In this document: positions 5,998 through 14,580 of the stretch, piece after piece
How positions within the stretch are numbered: position 1 is the first letter of the stretch
Layout: the number at the start of each line of letters is the position of its first letter
NCBI GenBank assembly: GCA_964537205.1
Contig: CAZHZH010000061.1
Span: forward strand, 1 to 17,210
Reading direction: 5' to 3'
Length of the DNA: 17,210 nucleotides
Source of the DNA: Colivivens sp964537205
GTDB taxonomy: Bacteria; Bacteroidota; Bacteroidia; Bacteroidales; Bacteroidaceae
Translations under genes and position numbers: made by a program
The notes under the pieces: generated by a model
The model's database searches: none
Told to the model about the DNA's origin: nothing
Seen by the model: the letters and a program-made list of their open reading frames with translations, nothing else

Positions 5998-7992
5998 ATG
6001 AATAAAATACATTTACCACTTGCACTGTACCTTATTTCAGCCGCGGCATGCGACATTGCGGCACAGACATGGAACAGCAATATAGACGGATTGTACCGCT
6101 GGAGGGCGGCACAAAACCCAATTATCACCCACAAGCACACCGCCGACCCCGCACCGTTCGTAAAAGGCGACACCCTGTACTTATACACGGGAATCGACTA
6201 TGCAGGCAATCAAAACGGATATAAGATGTATGAATGGGGACTGTTTACAACCACAGACATGGTTACGTGGACAGAACATCCGAGTCCGTTGCACGTTGAC
6301 GAATTCAAGTGGCAGAATTCGCACAACGCATACGCATCGCACGTAATAGAACGAAACGGCAAATACTACTTCTACGTAAGTACCAACTGGTGCGGTATTG
6401 GAGTCGCTGTGGGTGACACGCCTTACGGACCGTTCAAAGACGCCTTGGGCAAACAACTCCTTACAAACGCAGACTGCCCTGGGACTACACACTCATGGGC
6501 ATGTATCGACCCCGCCGTAATAATAGACGACGATGGGCAGGCATGGATATATTGGGGCAACAGGAGGTGCTATGCGGCAAAACTAAAGCCAAACATGATA
6601 GAGATCGACGGCGACGTTAAAGACATAACGCCTGAGTACTCCTCGTTTACAGAAGCTCCATGGGTTCATAAGCATAATGGCAAGTACTACCTTACATTTG
6701 CATGCGGATGGCCTGAAAAACTCGGTTACGCAATCAGCGACCATCCTGACGGACCTTTTGAATACAAGGGCATTTTCTCCGAGATATCAGGGAACTCAAA
6801 CACCACCCACCCTGGAATCGTCGAATTCAAAGGCAAGACAATATTGTTCACGCACAATGGCGCGCTTAACGACGGATCCGGATATAGCAGGAGCGTCTGC
6901 GCTCAGGAACTGAAATACGACGACGCGGGCAATATACTTAAATGTGACATAACGACAGACGGAGTCCCGTACATCAAGACAAACGGCGATATAAGCCAGT
7001 CAATACCGGAGACGGCCAAACCAGAGGCGTATCTGTTCACATACTTCGAGGGAAAAGGAGACAGGCAGGAAGAATTGCGGTTCGCCGTCAGTGAAGACGC
7101 GGTGAATTGGCACGCATTAAACGGCAATCGACCGGTTTTAAACAGTTCTGAAATATCAAATACAGGCGGAATCCGCGATCCACACATCTTAAGAGGCGCC
7201 AACGGAAAGGGATATTATATTGTGGCCACCGATATGCACACCACCCAGGATGGCTGGGGATTCAATCCGGGAATTGTCATGTTATATTCCGATGACTTAG
7301 TACATTGGAGACACGCCGCCATTGATTTTACGAAACAATTTCCCGATAAATTCGCGAATGTGCAATGGGTTTGGGCGCCACAAACGATTTACGACATAAA
7401 AGAGGGCAAATACCTGGTTTATTTCACCATTAAATTCAAAGACGCACAAGAACCAGACTCCATAAATCCCAAGCGTTCAACACTTGACTTCTATTGCGCA
7501 TACGCGAACGACGATTTTACTGGATTTGAAGAAGTGCCACACCTCATGTGGAGTCCGACGTATGGTGCAATCGATGGTGATATAATTCCTGGAGAAGACG
7601 GACTTTATCACTTTTTCTACAAAGGGAATGTCAAGAATCAAAAAGGCAAAGAGTATAAAAACGGAATCAAACAGGCCGTGTCAAGTTCTCTTTATGGCCC
7701 GTGGTTCGAAGACGACTTGTTCGTAGACGCCTATCAAGACAGCAAGACCGGCGTTGAAGGCTCCGGCGTGTTCAAACTCAACAAGAAAGACTGCAAGAAC
7801 GGCGATACAGAATACATACTGCTCTACGACCTTTACGGCAGCGGCAGATATGAGTTCCAACGCACAAATGATCTTTTCCATTTCACGCGTCACCCGGAAT
7901 CATTCGACAAGGACTTCTTTCCACGACATGGCACGGTCATGCCTATCACGAAAAAAGAATTGAAACGGCTTGAAAAATCGTTTGGCTATTAA
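5998..7992 (+). CDS. Secreted two-domain GH43-GH43 glycosidase
   Basis: This 664-residue protein has a signal peptide (about residues 1-22, cut likely after DIAA before Gln23) and two five-bladed propeller-type catalytic domains. In the first (about 37-320) the GH43 trio is visible: Asp50 (HTADPAPF, base), Asp171 (CIDPAVI) and Glu219 (TEAPWVHKHNGKYYLTF, acid). In the second (about 340-660) a matching set appears: Asp394 (GIRDPHIL), Asp526 (AIDGDIIP) and Glu587 (GVEGSGVF). Both halves therefore look catalytically complete. GH43 enzymes are mostly alpha-L-arabinofuranosidases, beta-xylosidases or galactan-active enzymes, so an arabinose-, xylose- or galactose-bearing glycan is likely. The two halves differ clearly in sequence and probably cut different linkages. 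The gene is coupled to GH30 upstream and ribD 12 nt downstream. Subfamilies were not assigned. Confidence 0.85.
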   Translation: MNKIHLPLALYLISAAACDIAAQTWNSNIDGLYRWRAAQNPIITHKHTADPAPFVKGDTLYLYTGIDYAGNQNGYKMYEWGLFTTTDMVTWTEHPSPLHVDEFKWQNSHNAYASHVIERNGKYYFYVSTNWCGIGVAVGDTPYGPFKDALGKQLLTNADCPGTTHSWACIDPAVIIDDDGQAWIYWGNRRCYAAKLKPNMIEIDGDVKDITPEYSSFTEAPWVHKHNGKYYLTFACGWPEKLGYAISDHPDGPFEYKGIFSEISGNSNTTHPGIVEFKGKTILFTHNGALNDGSGYSRSVCAQELKYDDAGNILKCDITTDGVPYIKTNGDISQSIPETAKPEAYLFTYFEGKGDRQEELRFAVSEDAVNWHALNGNRPVLNSSEISNTGGIRDPHILRGANGKGYYIVATDMHTTQDGWGFNPGIVMLYSDDLVHWRHAAIDFTKQFPDKFANVQWVWAPQTIYDIKEGKYLVYFTIKFKDAQEPDSINPKRSTLDFYCAYANDDFTGFEEVPHLMWSPTYGAIDGDIIPGEDGLYHFFYKGNVKNQKGKEYKNGIKQAVSSSLYGPWFEDDLFVDAYQDSKTGVEGSGVFKLNKKDCKNGDTEYILLYDLYGSGRYEFQRTNDLFHFTRHPESFDKDFFPRHGTVMPITKKELKRLEKSFGY

Positions 7993-8004
7993 TATTCTGG
8001 AGAA

Positions 8005-9033
8005 ATGACACAAGACGAGCGATACATGCACAGGTGCATACAGCTTGCAAAGAATGGCAGGCAAAACGCGCAACCCAACCCCATGGTTGGTGCCGTCATT
8101 GTACACGACGGGCGGATTATTGGTGAAGGATACCATGTGCGCTGCGGCGAAGGACACGCCGAGGTTAACGCTTTTGCGTCAGTAAAAGGCGCGGATGAAC
8201 GATTGCTGCACGAGTCCACCATATATGTCAGTTTGGAACCATGCAGCCATTATGGCAAAACTCCGCCATGCGCCGACTTAATCATCAGAAAGGGCGTAAA
8301 GAGAGTTGTCGTAGGTTGCCAGGACCCTTTTGCGAAAGTACAAGGGAGAGGCATACAAAAGATTCGCGAGGCGGGCATCATGGTTGATGTCGGAGTCTGT
8401 GAAGAAGAATGCAAGGAACTGAACAAGGTTTTCTTTACATTCCACCAATATGGCAGGCCTTACATCACATTGAAATGGGCTCAAAGCAGCGACGGACTTA
8501 TAGGCGCGACCGACAGTCAGGGTAATCGTCGACAGGCGGCAATATCCGACAAGTACACCCGTATGCACGCACATAAACTGCGGGCAGAGAACCAGGCGAT
8601 TCTTGTAGGCAGAAACACATTTGATTGCGACCACCCGTCACTTACCACACGCTTTTGGTACGGACCGAGCCCCAAAAGGATTATTCTGACACACGACAGA
8701 AGCATAACAGACGAAGACGGAACCGGCATCAAGGACAACAGCGCCATCATAACAGGCGGCAACCTCGACGCCATTATGACAGAACTACACGATGCAGGGA
8801 TACAGTCGCTACTGGTTGAAGGAGGCAGCAACGTACTACAAGAATTCATTGACGCGCACTTATGGGACGAGGCATACGTGGAGCAGGGAATCCATCCTAT
8901 TGGAAGTGGGACCGCGGCTCCCATACTGCCGCATGACATGCCAGTAGACAAAGAGAACATAACCTTTTTCGAGAGACTCATCACACACTACACAAATCTA
9001 AAAACGTATAGAGGTAAAGGCAATAAACTATAA
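8005..9033 (+). CDS. ribD: Bifunctional riboflavin biosynthesis deaminase/reductase RibD
   Basis: RibD carries out two successive steps of riboflavin synthesis in the cytoplasm: deamination of the pyrimidine made from GTP, then NADPH-dependent reduction of the ribose side chain. The N-terminal deaminase (about 1-145) has the zinc site His51-Ala-Glu53 (GHAEVNAF) plus PCSHYGKTPPC with Cys80 and Cys89, and the substrate stretch NAQPNPMVGAVIV. The C-terminal reductase (about 150-342) begins at RPYITLKWAQSSDGLIG and includes AILVGRNTFDCDHPSLTTR and LLVEGGSNVLQEF. The length of 342 residues is normal. The start lies 12 nt after the GH43 gene, with GGAG very close to the ATG, so transcription from the glycosidase promoter is likely. 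No FMN riboswitch fits in that gap, and no other riboflavin gene is in the window. Confidence 0.95.
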   Translation: MTQDERYMHRCIQLAKNGRQNAQPNPMVGAVIVHDGRIIGEGYHVRCGEGHAEVNAFASVKGADERLLHESTIYVSLEPCSHYGKTPPCADLIIRKGVKRVVVGCQDPFAKVQGRGIQKIREAGIMVDVGVCEEECKELNKVFFTFHQYGRPYITLKWAQSSDGLIGATDSQGNRRQAAISDKYTRMHAHKLRAENQAILVGRNTFDCDHPSLTTRFWYGPSPKRIILTHDRSITDEDGTGIKDNSAIITGGNLDAIMTELHDAGIQSLLVEGGSNVLQEFIDAHLWDEAYVEQGIHPIGSGTAAPILPHDMPVDKENITFFERLITHYTNLKTYRGKGNKL

Positions 9034-9103
9034 AAAGCCACGAAAAACCATATAAAAATAATTAAAAGTCCACCATGCACTTCCATATAGCGAAAATAGT
9101 TCG

Positions 9104-9111
9104 TATTTTTG
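9104..9111 (+). promoter_or_regulatory. Probable promoter -7 element (TATTTTTG) for the lipoprotein-to-skp unit
   Basis: TATTTTTG fits TAnnTTTG. No TTG lies at the usual distance upstream, so the -33 part is weak. The transcription start would fall near 9116, which suits the ATG at 9131 better than the GTG at 9122. The 88 nt gap after ribD contains no clear terminator hairpin. Confidence 0.5.
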
Positions 9112-9130
9112 CATTCTAAATGTGATTAAG

Positions 9131-10462
9131 ATGAGGGGATATATATATATTGTAAGTATTATCGGGTTCATGACCGGATTGGCGGCTTCATGCATTTCAA
9201 GTGATGACGTAGAAGAAACGCCGCAATGCGTCATAACCAGTTTCTCGGTCGGCGACATAACGACAACTCTATACACAACAGCGTCTGACGGAACCGACAG
9301 CTCATACACACGCACCATAGGCGGCAGCAGCATAAAGTTCAATATAGACCAAATAAACGGACGCATCTATTCCGTTGACTCACTGCCAAGTTGGACCGAT
9401 CTCACAAGGGTCGTTCCAAGCATCAGTTACAGTGGGACACTTTATGCGAAGCTGAACAACGACGACACGTACTACGTAGTGACAAGCGGATCAGACTCGC
9501 TCGACCTGTCCTCGCCTATGGAATTTTTGGTAGTTGCCACCGACGGAATATCAAACCGCCGCTATACAGCCGCCATATATAAATACTCAGTAAACGCGGA
9601 CTCGTTGTTGTGGACACCACTCGAAAACAACCTGCTTTTGACAGCAAATCAAAAGTTAGTGAGCTACAACGGACAGCTATACGTGTTTGCGGACTACGAG
9701 GGAGTCCAGTCTGTCTGCGTTTCACAGGACGGCTCAACGTGGAGTTCCCCGGTTGCCACACAATCGTCAGCCGACAGTATCGATTTTAATTCCATCCTCA
9801 TATTCGGCGATAAAATGTATGCGACCGATGGCAATCAGACAATATATTCCTCTGAGGACGGTGTCAGATGGGCTGCCGCATCAGACAAACCGGTCGAATC
9901 CATTCTGGCAAGCGACCCCATTTACTTATACGCCTTTGACGGAACGAAAATCATCGCGACGCGCGACTTAGTGAACTGGGAAGCGTGCGGAGAAAACAAT
10001 ATTGATAAATTACCGGAGCGATGCATATCGGCGGTGTCATACCCTACACGCACCAACCAATCACTCTACGTGTGCGTTTGCGCAGGACTGACCGACTCGG
10101 TACAAGAGAATGCGTCAGTTTGGTACAAGGTAACCGCAGACGAGGCCTCAAGCAACCAGACTTGGGACTATATAACCGTAACAGCGGAAAACGAGAATCC
10201 GCTTCCCGCACTGCAAAACCTGTCCGTACTGCACTACGATGACGCCCTCTACGCGTTCGGAGGCGGCAACGACGTATTCTACAGGTCGGAAGACAACGGC
10301 ATCACCTGGTGGGAAGTCACACAATATCAATACCCGCCAACCGACGCTATCGCCTACAAGCCAATCGCATCAACAATAAAAGACCAGTATATATATATGG
10401 TTCAGACAGACGACGACGGAGAGGTCAAGGTGTGGAAAGGGATACTTAACAAGTTTAGATAA
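9131..10462 (+). CDS. Outer-membrane lipoprotein with Asp-box repeats (DUF6242-like)
   Basis: The protein has about 443 residues. A hydrophobic signal ends in LAASC, with Cys21 as the probable lipidated residue. The following ISSDDVEE resembles the Ser/Asp/Glu-rich surface-export signal described for Bacteroidota lipoproteins, so display at the cell surface is plausible. An N-terminal beta domain (about 25-150) is followed by a propeller-like part with Asp-box motifs: SQDGSTW at about 198, SEDGVRW at about 241 and SEDNGITW at about 386. These resemble BNR/sialidase-type blades, but no catalytic residues can be named. It heads the unit carrying porG-like, uppS, bamA and skp genes. ATG at 9131 was chosen over an in-frame GTG at 9122 because of the promoter position. 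Alternating AT runs lie at 9139-9151 and 10388-10398. Family assignment is from memory of gene order and general layout. Confidence 0.7.
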   Translation: MRGYIYIVSIIGFMTGLAASCISSDDVEETPQCVITSFSVGDITTTLYTTASDGTDSSYTRTIGGSSIKFNIDQINGRIYSVDSLPSWTDLTRVVPSISYSGTLYAKLNNDDTYYVVTSGSDSLDLSSPMEFLVVATDGISNRRYTAAIYKYSVNADSLLWTPLENNLLLTANQKLVSYNGQLYVFADYEGVQSVCVSQDGSTWSSPVATQSSADSIDFNSILIFGDKMYATDGNQTIYSSEDGVRWAAASDKPVESILASDPIYLYAFDGTKIIATRDLVNWEACGENNIDKLPERCISAVSYPTRTNQSLYVCVCAGLTDSVQENASVWYKVTADEASSNQTWDYITVTAENENPLPALQNLSVLHYDDALYAFGGGNDVFYRSEDNGITWWEVTQYQYPPTDAIAYKPIASTIKDQYIYMVQTDDDGEVKVWKGILNKFR

Positions 10463-10480
10463 CTGCGGATGGGTTTGTTC

Positions 10481-11143
10481 ATGAAATTAAAGGCGTTGAT
10501 ATTCTTATGTGTCATTCCAGTCGCCGGCATGTCGGCACAGGAACTCGAATACAAGCTCGAACTTGGCGGCATGTTGGGCGGAGGCTTTTATTTGGGCGAT
10601 GCGAACTATTCGTCTTTGTATAAAAACACCAATTTTGCAGGCGGTCTGCTTGCAAGGTACAATCTCAACCAGCGTATGGCACTGAAATTCGACTTGGCGT
10701 ACAGTGGCATTTCGGGCAACGCCCTCGAACAGTCGAACAAGTTTCCGGATGTCACCGACCAAGAATGGGAGTTCGACAACTCAGTGGTCGATTTGTCCTG
10801 CCAATATGAACTGTGTTTTTGGGGATATGGTACCGGACGTGGATACAAAGGTTCCAAGCGTCTTGCTCCTTATATACAACTTGGACTCGGGTTTACTTAT
10901 GGGAACAAAAAGTTCACTATGAATATTCCCATCGGGTTCGGTGTGAAGTACAAACTAAAGGACAGGGTAAACATAGGAATCGACTGGACAATGCACTTCA
11001 GCATGAGTGACGAACTCGACGGCATCAGCGATCCTTATTCAATTGAGAGCGGATTCTTGAAAAACAAAGATTCCTACTCATTCACCATGTTTTATATCTC
11101 CTACGACTTATGTCCCAAATACAGAAAATGCAACAATGAATAA
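10481..11143 (+). CDS. PorG / DUF6089-like outer-membrane beta-barrel protein
   Basis: A signal peptide (MKLKALIFLCVIPVAGMSA, cut before Gln-Glu) precedes about 200 residues of alternating beta strands with many Gly and aromatic residues, such as LELGGMLGGGFYLGDANYSSLYK and VNIGIDWTMHFSMSDELDG, as expected of a small barrel. The C-terminus (MFYISYDLCPKYRKCNNE) is polar. In P. gingivalis the type IX secretion protein PorG is encoded just before uppS, an Omp85 gene and two ompH genes, the same order as here, which is the main basis for the name. Whether this organism has a type IX system cannot be judged from the window. An in-frame ATG at 10469 would add four residues (MGLF) and leave a 6 nt gap after the lipoprotein gene; the later start gives a cleaner signal peptide. 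The 3' end overlaps uppS by 8 nt. Confidence 0.65.
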   Translation: MKLKALIFLCVIPVAGMSAQELEYKLELGGMLGGGFYLGDANYSSLYKNTNFAGGLLARYNLNQRMALKFDLAYSGISGNALEQSNKFPDVTDQEWEFDNSVVDLSCQYELCFWGYGTGRGYKGSKRLAPYIQLGLGFTYGNKKFTMNIPIGFGVKYKLKDRVNIGIDWTMHFSMSDELDGISDPYSIESGFLKNKDSYSFTMFYISYDLCPKYRKCNNE

Positions 11144-11900
11144 AAGCAGCAATAATATGTCAATCCAATTAGACTACAATAGAATTCCCCGCCATATTGC
11201 GATCATTATGGATGGTAACGGAAGATGGGCCAAGGCCCGTGGCATGGAACGTACCATGGGACACCAACAAGGAGCCCAACAGGTACATACGATCATGGAG
11301 GAAGCCGTACGACTTGGTGTTGACTATCTGACACTGTATACATTTTCAACAGAAAACTGGAACCGTCCAATCGAAGAAGTAACTGCACTGATGGGTTTGC
11401 TTCTACAGCACTTGGAGGAAGAAGTGTTCATGAAGAACAACGCCCGTTTTGACGTTATAGGCGATATTAAGCGTCTGCCAGTCGAGGTGCAGGAAGCAGT
11501 CAGGCACCTCATCGACCGCACAAGGCACAACACCAATACTTGTATGGTGTTGGCACTAAGCTACTCGTCGAAATGGGAAATAACAAAAGCTGTAAGCGAT
11601 ATCGTAAAAGAAGTAGAAGCAGGGACACTTAAGAGTGGCGAAATCAACGAAGATACAATAAGTTCACATTTAGAGACACGCGGCATGCCCGACCCTGAGT
11701 TGATGATCCGCACAGGCGGTGAAGAGAGGTTAAGCAACTTCTTGCTGTGGCAATGCGCGTATTCCGAGTTCTATTTCACCAACGTCTACTGGCCCGACTT
11801 TACCATAGAGGAGTTTCACAAGGCTATTGCCGACTTTCAACACAGACAGAGACGATATGGTAAGACAGGGGATCAAATAATACAAGAAGCACAAAAATAA
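11136..11900 (+). CDS. uppS: Isoprenyl transferase (undecaprenyl diphosphate synthase)
   Basis: This cytoplasmic cis-prenyltransferase extends farnesyl diphosphate with isopentenyl units to undecaprenyl diphosphate, the carrier lipid for peptidoglycan and surface glycans. The protein has 254 residues, the normal length. Visible motifs: IAIIMDGNGRWAKARG with catalytic Asp26; TLYTFSTENWNRP; and DPELMIRTGGEERLSNFLLWQCAYSEFYFTNVYWPDF, which has the conserved RTGGE..R.SNFLLWQ pattern. One region reads ALSYSSKWEI where E. coli has ANYGGRWDI; I believe this variant is common in Bacteroidota, but I cannot check it. ATG at 11136 overlaps the preceding stop by 8 nt; ATG at 11157 is an alternative that removes seven polar residues. 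bamA starts 1 nt after the stop. Confidence 0.95.
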   Translation: MNKSSNNMSIQLDYNRIPRHIAIIMDGNGRWAKARGMERTMGHQQGAQQVHTIMEEAVRLGVDYLTLYTFSTENWNRPIEEVTALMGLLLQHLEEEVFMKNNARFDVIGDIKRLPVEVQEAVRHLIDRTRHNTNTCMVLALSYSSKWEITKAVSDIVKEVEAGTLKSGEINEDTISSHLETRGMPDPELMIRTGGEERLSNFLLWQCAYSEFYFTNVYWPDFTIEEFHKAIADFQHRQRRYGKTGDQIIQEAQK

Positions 11901-11901
11901 T

Positions 11902-14553
11902 ATGATGAAACTACATGAACATATAACACTCGTCTTAGCCTGCGTCGCCTTGCTCGTCTTTCCAACGTCCACCATGGCGCAAGAGAAGCCGACAATCATC
12001 TATGGGCAGCCACACGACTACATAATCGGAGGCATTACCATAGAGGCGGCAAACGAAGGTGTGAAGAATTACGAGGACTACATCCTGATCGGCATATCCA
12101 GCCTGTCAGTCGGCGAACACATCACCGTTCCTGGCGATGACATTCGGAACGCGGTCCAGCGATATTGGAAAAACGGTCTGTTCTCCAGCGTGAGGATTGA
12201 GGCAAGTGAAATCAGAGGCGACAGCATCTTTCTTAACATCGTACTTGGCTCCCGGCCGAAAGTGTCAGAGGTAAACATCAATGGAGTGAAAAAGAGCGAG
12301 CGTGATGACTTGGCCGACAAAATAGGTATAGCGAAAGGCGCCCAAATTACGCCCAATATGATAGACCACGCCAAAGTCATCATCAAGAGATACTATGACG
12401 AAAAGGGATTCAAAAACGCCGAGGTGGAAATCGTGCAGAAAGACGACATATCACATCCCGACCAACTGATAGTCGATGTGAACATAGACAAGAATGAAAA
12501 AGTCAAGGTCAATAAGATCTTCATCACCGGTAACGACCACTTATCACGCCGTAAATTTACCGGAAACTTCTTTTCGGGTGGTTTGTTGAAAAAAACAAAC
12601 GAAAAGGGTTTCAAAAGTCTTTTCAAGGCGAAGAAGTTTATCGCAGAGAAATATGAGGAGGACAAAGAACGCGTCATTGAGAAATACAACGAACTCGGCT
12701 ACCGCGACGCACTTATCACCTCAGACAGCGTGGTGGACATAGGGAACAATCTTGTGAACGTCTACATCAATATCGACGAAGGAAACAAGTACTATCTCCG
12801 CAACGTCAGCTGGGTCGGCAACACCATATACAATTCCATCGACCTCGCCAACACGCTGCAAATGAAAAAGGGAGACGTGTACAATCAGAAGAAACTTAAC
12901 GACCGCTTGATGGCCGATGAGAACTCAATCGGAAACCAATATTACAATCAAGGCTATGTGTTTAGTCAAATAGTTCCAAAGGAGGCAGAAATCGACGGAG
13001 ATTCCATCGACCTCGACATCACGATTGAGGAAGGCAAGCAGGCGACAATCAACAAGATTCAGATTTATGGTAACGACAAAGTGTACGAGGAGGTCGTTCG
13101 CCGTGAGTTGAAAATCAAACCAGGCGACCTCTTCACCATGGACGCGTTCAAGCAGACGGCACAGGAAATCAGCCAAATGACACACTTCGACCCAGAGGCT
13201 CTCGACCCTAACCACTGGATCAGCCCCGACAACATCAACGGAACTATCGACCTGAACATAGGACTGACGCCTAAAGCGAGCGATCAAATTGAGTTCTCCC
13301 TTGGATGGGGCCAAACAGGCATCATTGGTAAAATCGGCCTCAAGTTCACCAACTTCTCCATTCAAAACCTTTTTGGTAAAAACAATAACCGACGGGGCAT
13401 ACTTCCACAAGGCCATGGCCAGCAATTCGAGATAAGCGGTTCGACAAACGGAAGCTACTACCAATCGTACAGCGTCTCATTCTACGACCCATGGTGCGGG
13501 GGCAAGCGTCCTAACTCATTGTCCGTTTCCGCATTCTACTCACGCCAGACCGATGTAAGCAGCAGCTACTACAACAGCAACTACTACAATTCGTATTATT
13601 CGATGCTTTATGGTTATGGCAACTACAACAGTTCGTACTACAACAACTATTCGTCTTACTACGATCCAGACAAGTACATACAGTTGTTCGGGCTGTCTAT
13701 CGGTTGGGGAAAACGTCTGAACTGGCCGGACAACAACTTCTACTTCAAGACGTCGCTCTCCTACACCAGGTACATGCTGAAAGACTGGGAATACTTCCTG
13801 ATATCTAACGGAAACTGCAACAACATCAACCTGACCTTGCAGCTCATGCGCAGTTCGACAGACAACATGATCTATCCGCGCCGCGGCTCTGAGATTTCGC
13901 TCTCAGTAAGCGCCACACCTCCATATTCCTTATGGGACGGGATAGACTACGGAAGTCTCGCCACATCAGTCAGCGACGCCAACTATCAGCACGACCTGCA
14001 GAAAAAGTACCGTTGGATTGAGTACCACAAGTGGAAGTTCAATTCCCGCCTGTATGTGCCATTGTCGGGCGCGCAAAAATGTTTCGTGTTAGTCACGCGT
14101 TTCGATGCCGGATTCCTCGGTCACTACAACAAGAAGAAACTGTCGCCATTTGAGACGTTCTACGTTGGAGGCGACGGCATGTCGGGATATTCCACAAGCT
14201 ACTACACAGAGACGATAGCCCTCCGCGGTTATGAGAACGGCTCACTCACGCCAAGCGTGGGTTCGGAAGGTTACGCATACTCACGCATGTCGCTCGAACT
14301 GCGCTACCCTCTGTTACTGCAAGGCTCGACCAACATATACGCGCTGGCATTCGTAGAAGGAGGCAACGCATGGAACAAGATACGTAATTTCAATCCGTTC
14401 GAGATGAAACGGTCGGCCGGTTTCGGAGTCCGCCTCTTCCTCCCGATGGTAGGTATGATGGGTATTGACTACGCATACGGCTTCGACAAAGTGTTTGGTT
14501 CGTCGACCTATGGTGGCAGCCACTTCCACTTCGTACTCGGACAAGAATTCTAA
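11902..14553 (+). CDS. bamA: Outer-membrane protein assembly factor BamA
   Basis: BamA is the core Omp85 protein that folds beta-barrel proteins into the outer membrane. This version has 883 residues: a signal peptide cut after TMA (about residue 26), five POTRA domains (about 30-460, the last beginning near INKIQIYGNDKVYEEVVRREL at 383), and a C-terminal 16-strand barrel ending in the aromatic GQEF. The loop-6 motif is present as LRGY (Arg775-Gly776-Tyr777). Between about residues 554 and 586 the barrel carries a loop made almost only of Tyr, Ser, Asn and Gly, as seen in other Bacteroidota BamA proteins though variable among them. The gene is packed 1 nt after uppS and is followed by two skp genes for its periplasmic chaperones. 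ATG at 11905 is a possible second start. Confidence 0.93.
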   Translation: MMKLHEHITLVLACVALLVFPTSTMAQEKPTIIYGQPHDYIIGGITIEAANEGVKNYEDYILIGISSLSVGEHITVPGDDIRNAVQRYWKNGLFSSVRIEASEIRGDSIFLNIVLGSRPKVSEVNINGVKKSERDDLADKIGIAKGAQITPNMIDHAKVIIKRYYDEKGFKNAEVEIVQKDDISHPDQLIVDVNIDKNEKVKVNKIFITGNDHLSRRKFTGNFFSGGLLKKTNEKGFKSLFKAKKFIAEKYEEDKERVIEKYNELGYRDALITSDSVVDIGNNLVNVYINIDEGNKYYLRNVSWVGNTIYNSIDLANTLQMKKGDVYNQKKLNDRLMADENSIGNQYYNQGYVFSQIVPKEAEIDGDSIDLDITIEEGKQATINKIQIYGNDKVYEEVVRRELKIKPGDLFTMDAFKQTAQEISQMTHFDPEALDPNHWISPDNINGTIDLNIGLTPKASDQIEFSLGWGQTGIIGKIGLKFTNFSIQNLFGKNNNRRGILPQGHGQQFEISGSTNGSYYQSYSVSFYDPWCGGKRPNSLSVSAFYSRQTDVSSSYYNSNYYNSYYSMLYGYGNYNSSYYNNYSSYYDPDKYIQLFGLSIGWGKRLNWPDNNFYFKTSLSYTRYMLKDWEYFLISNGNCNNINLTLQLMRSSTDNMIYPRRGSEISLSVSATPPYSLWDGIDYGSLATSVSDANYQHDLQKKYRWIEYHKWKFNSRLYVPLSGAQKCFVLVTRFDAGFLGHYNKKKLSPFETFYVGGDGMSGYSTSYYTETIALRGYENGSLTPSVGSEGYAYSRMSLELRYPLLLQGSTNIYALAFVEGGNAWNKIRNFNPFEMKRSAGFGVRLFLPMVGMMGIDYAYGFDKVFGSSTYGGSHFHFVLGQEF

Positions 14554-14580
14554 AAGTAAAACATTTAACAAGAATATTAT

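Noticed and set aside
4480..7992. Complete polysaccharide utilization locus
   Set aside because: No SusC, SusD, hybrid two-component sensor or ECF sigma/anti-sigma pair is in the window.
7993..8004. FMN riboswitch before ribD
   Set aside because: The gap is only 12 nt, far too short for the aptamer, and no such fold is evident in the end of the GH43 gene.
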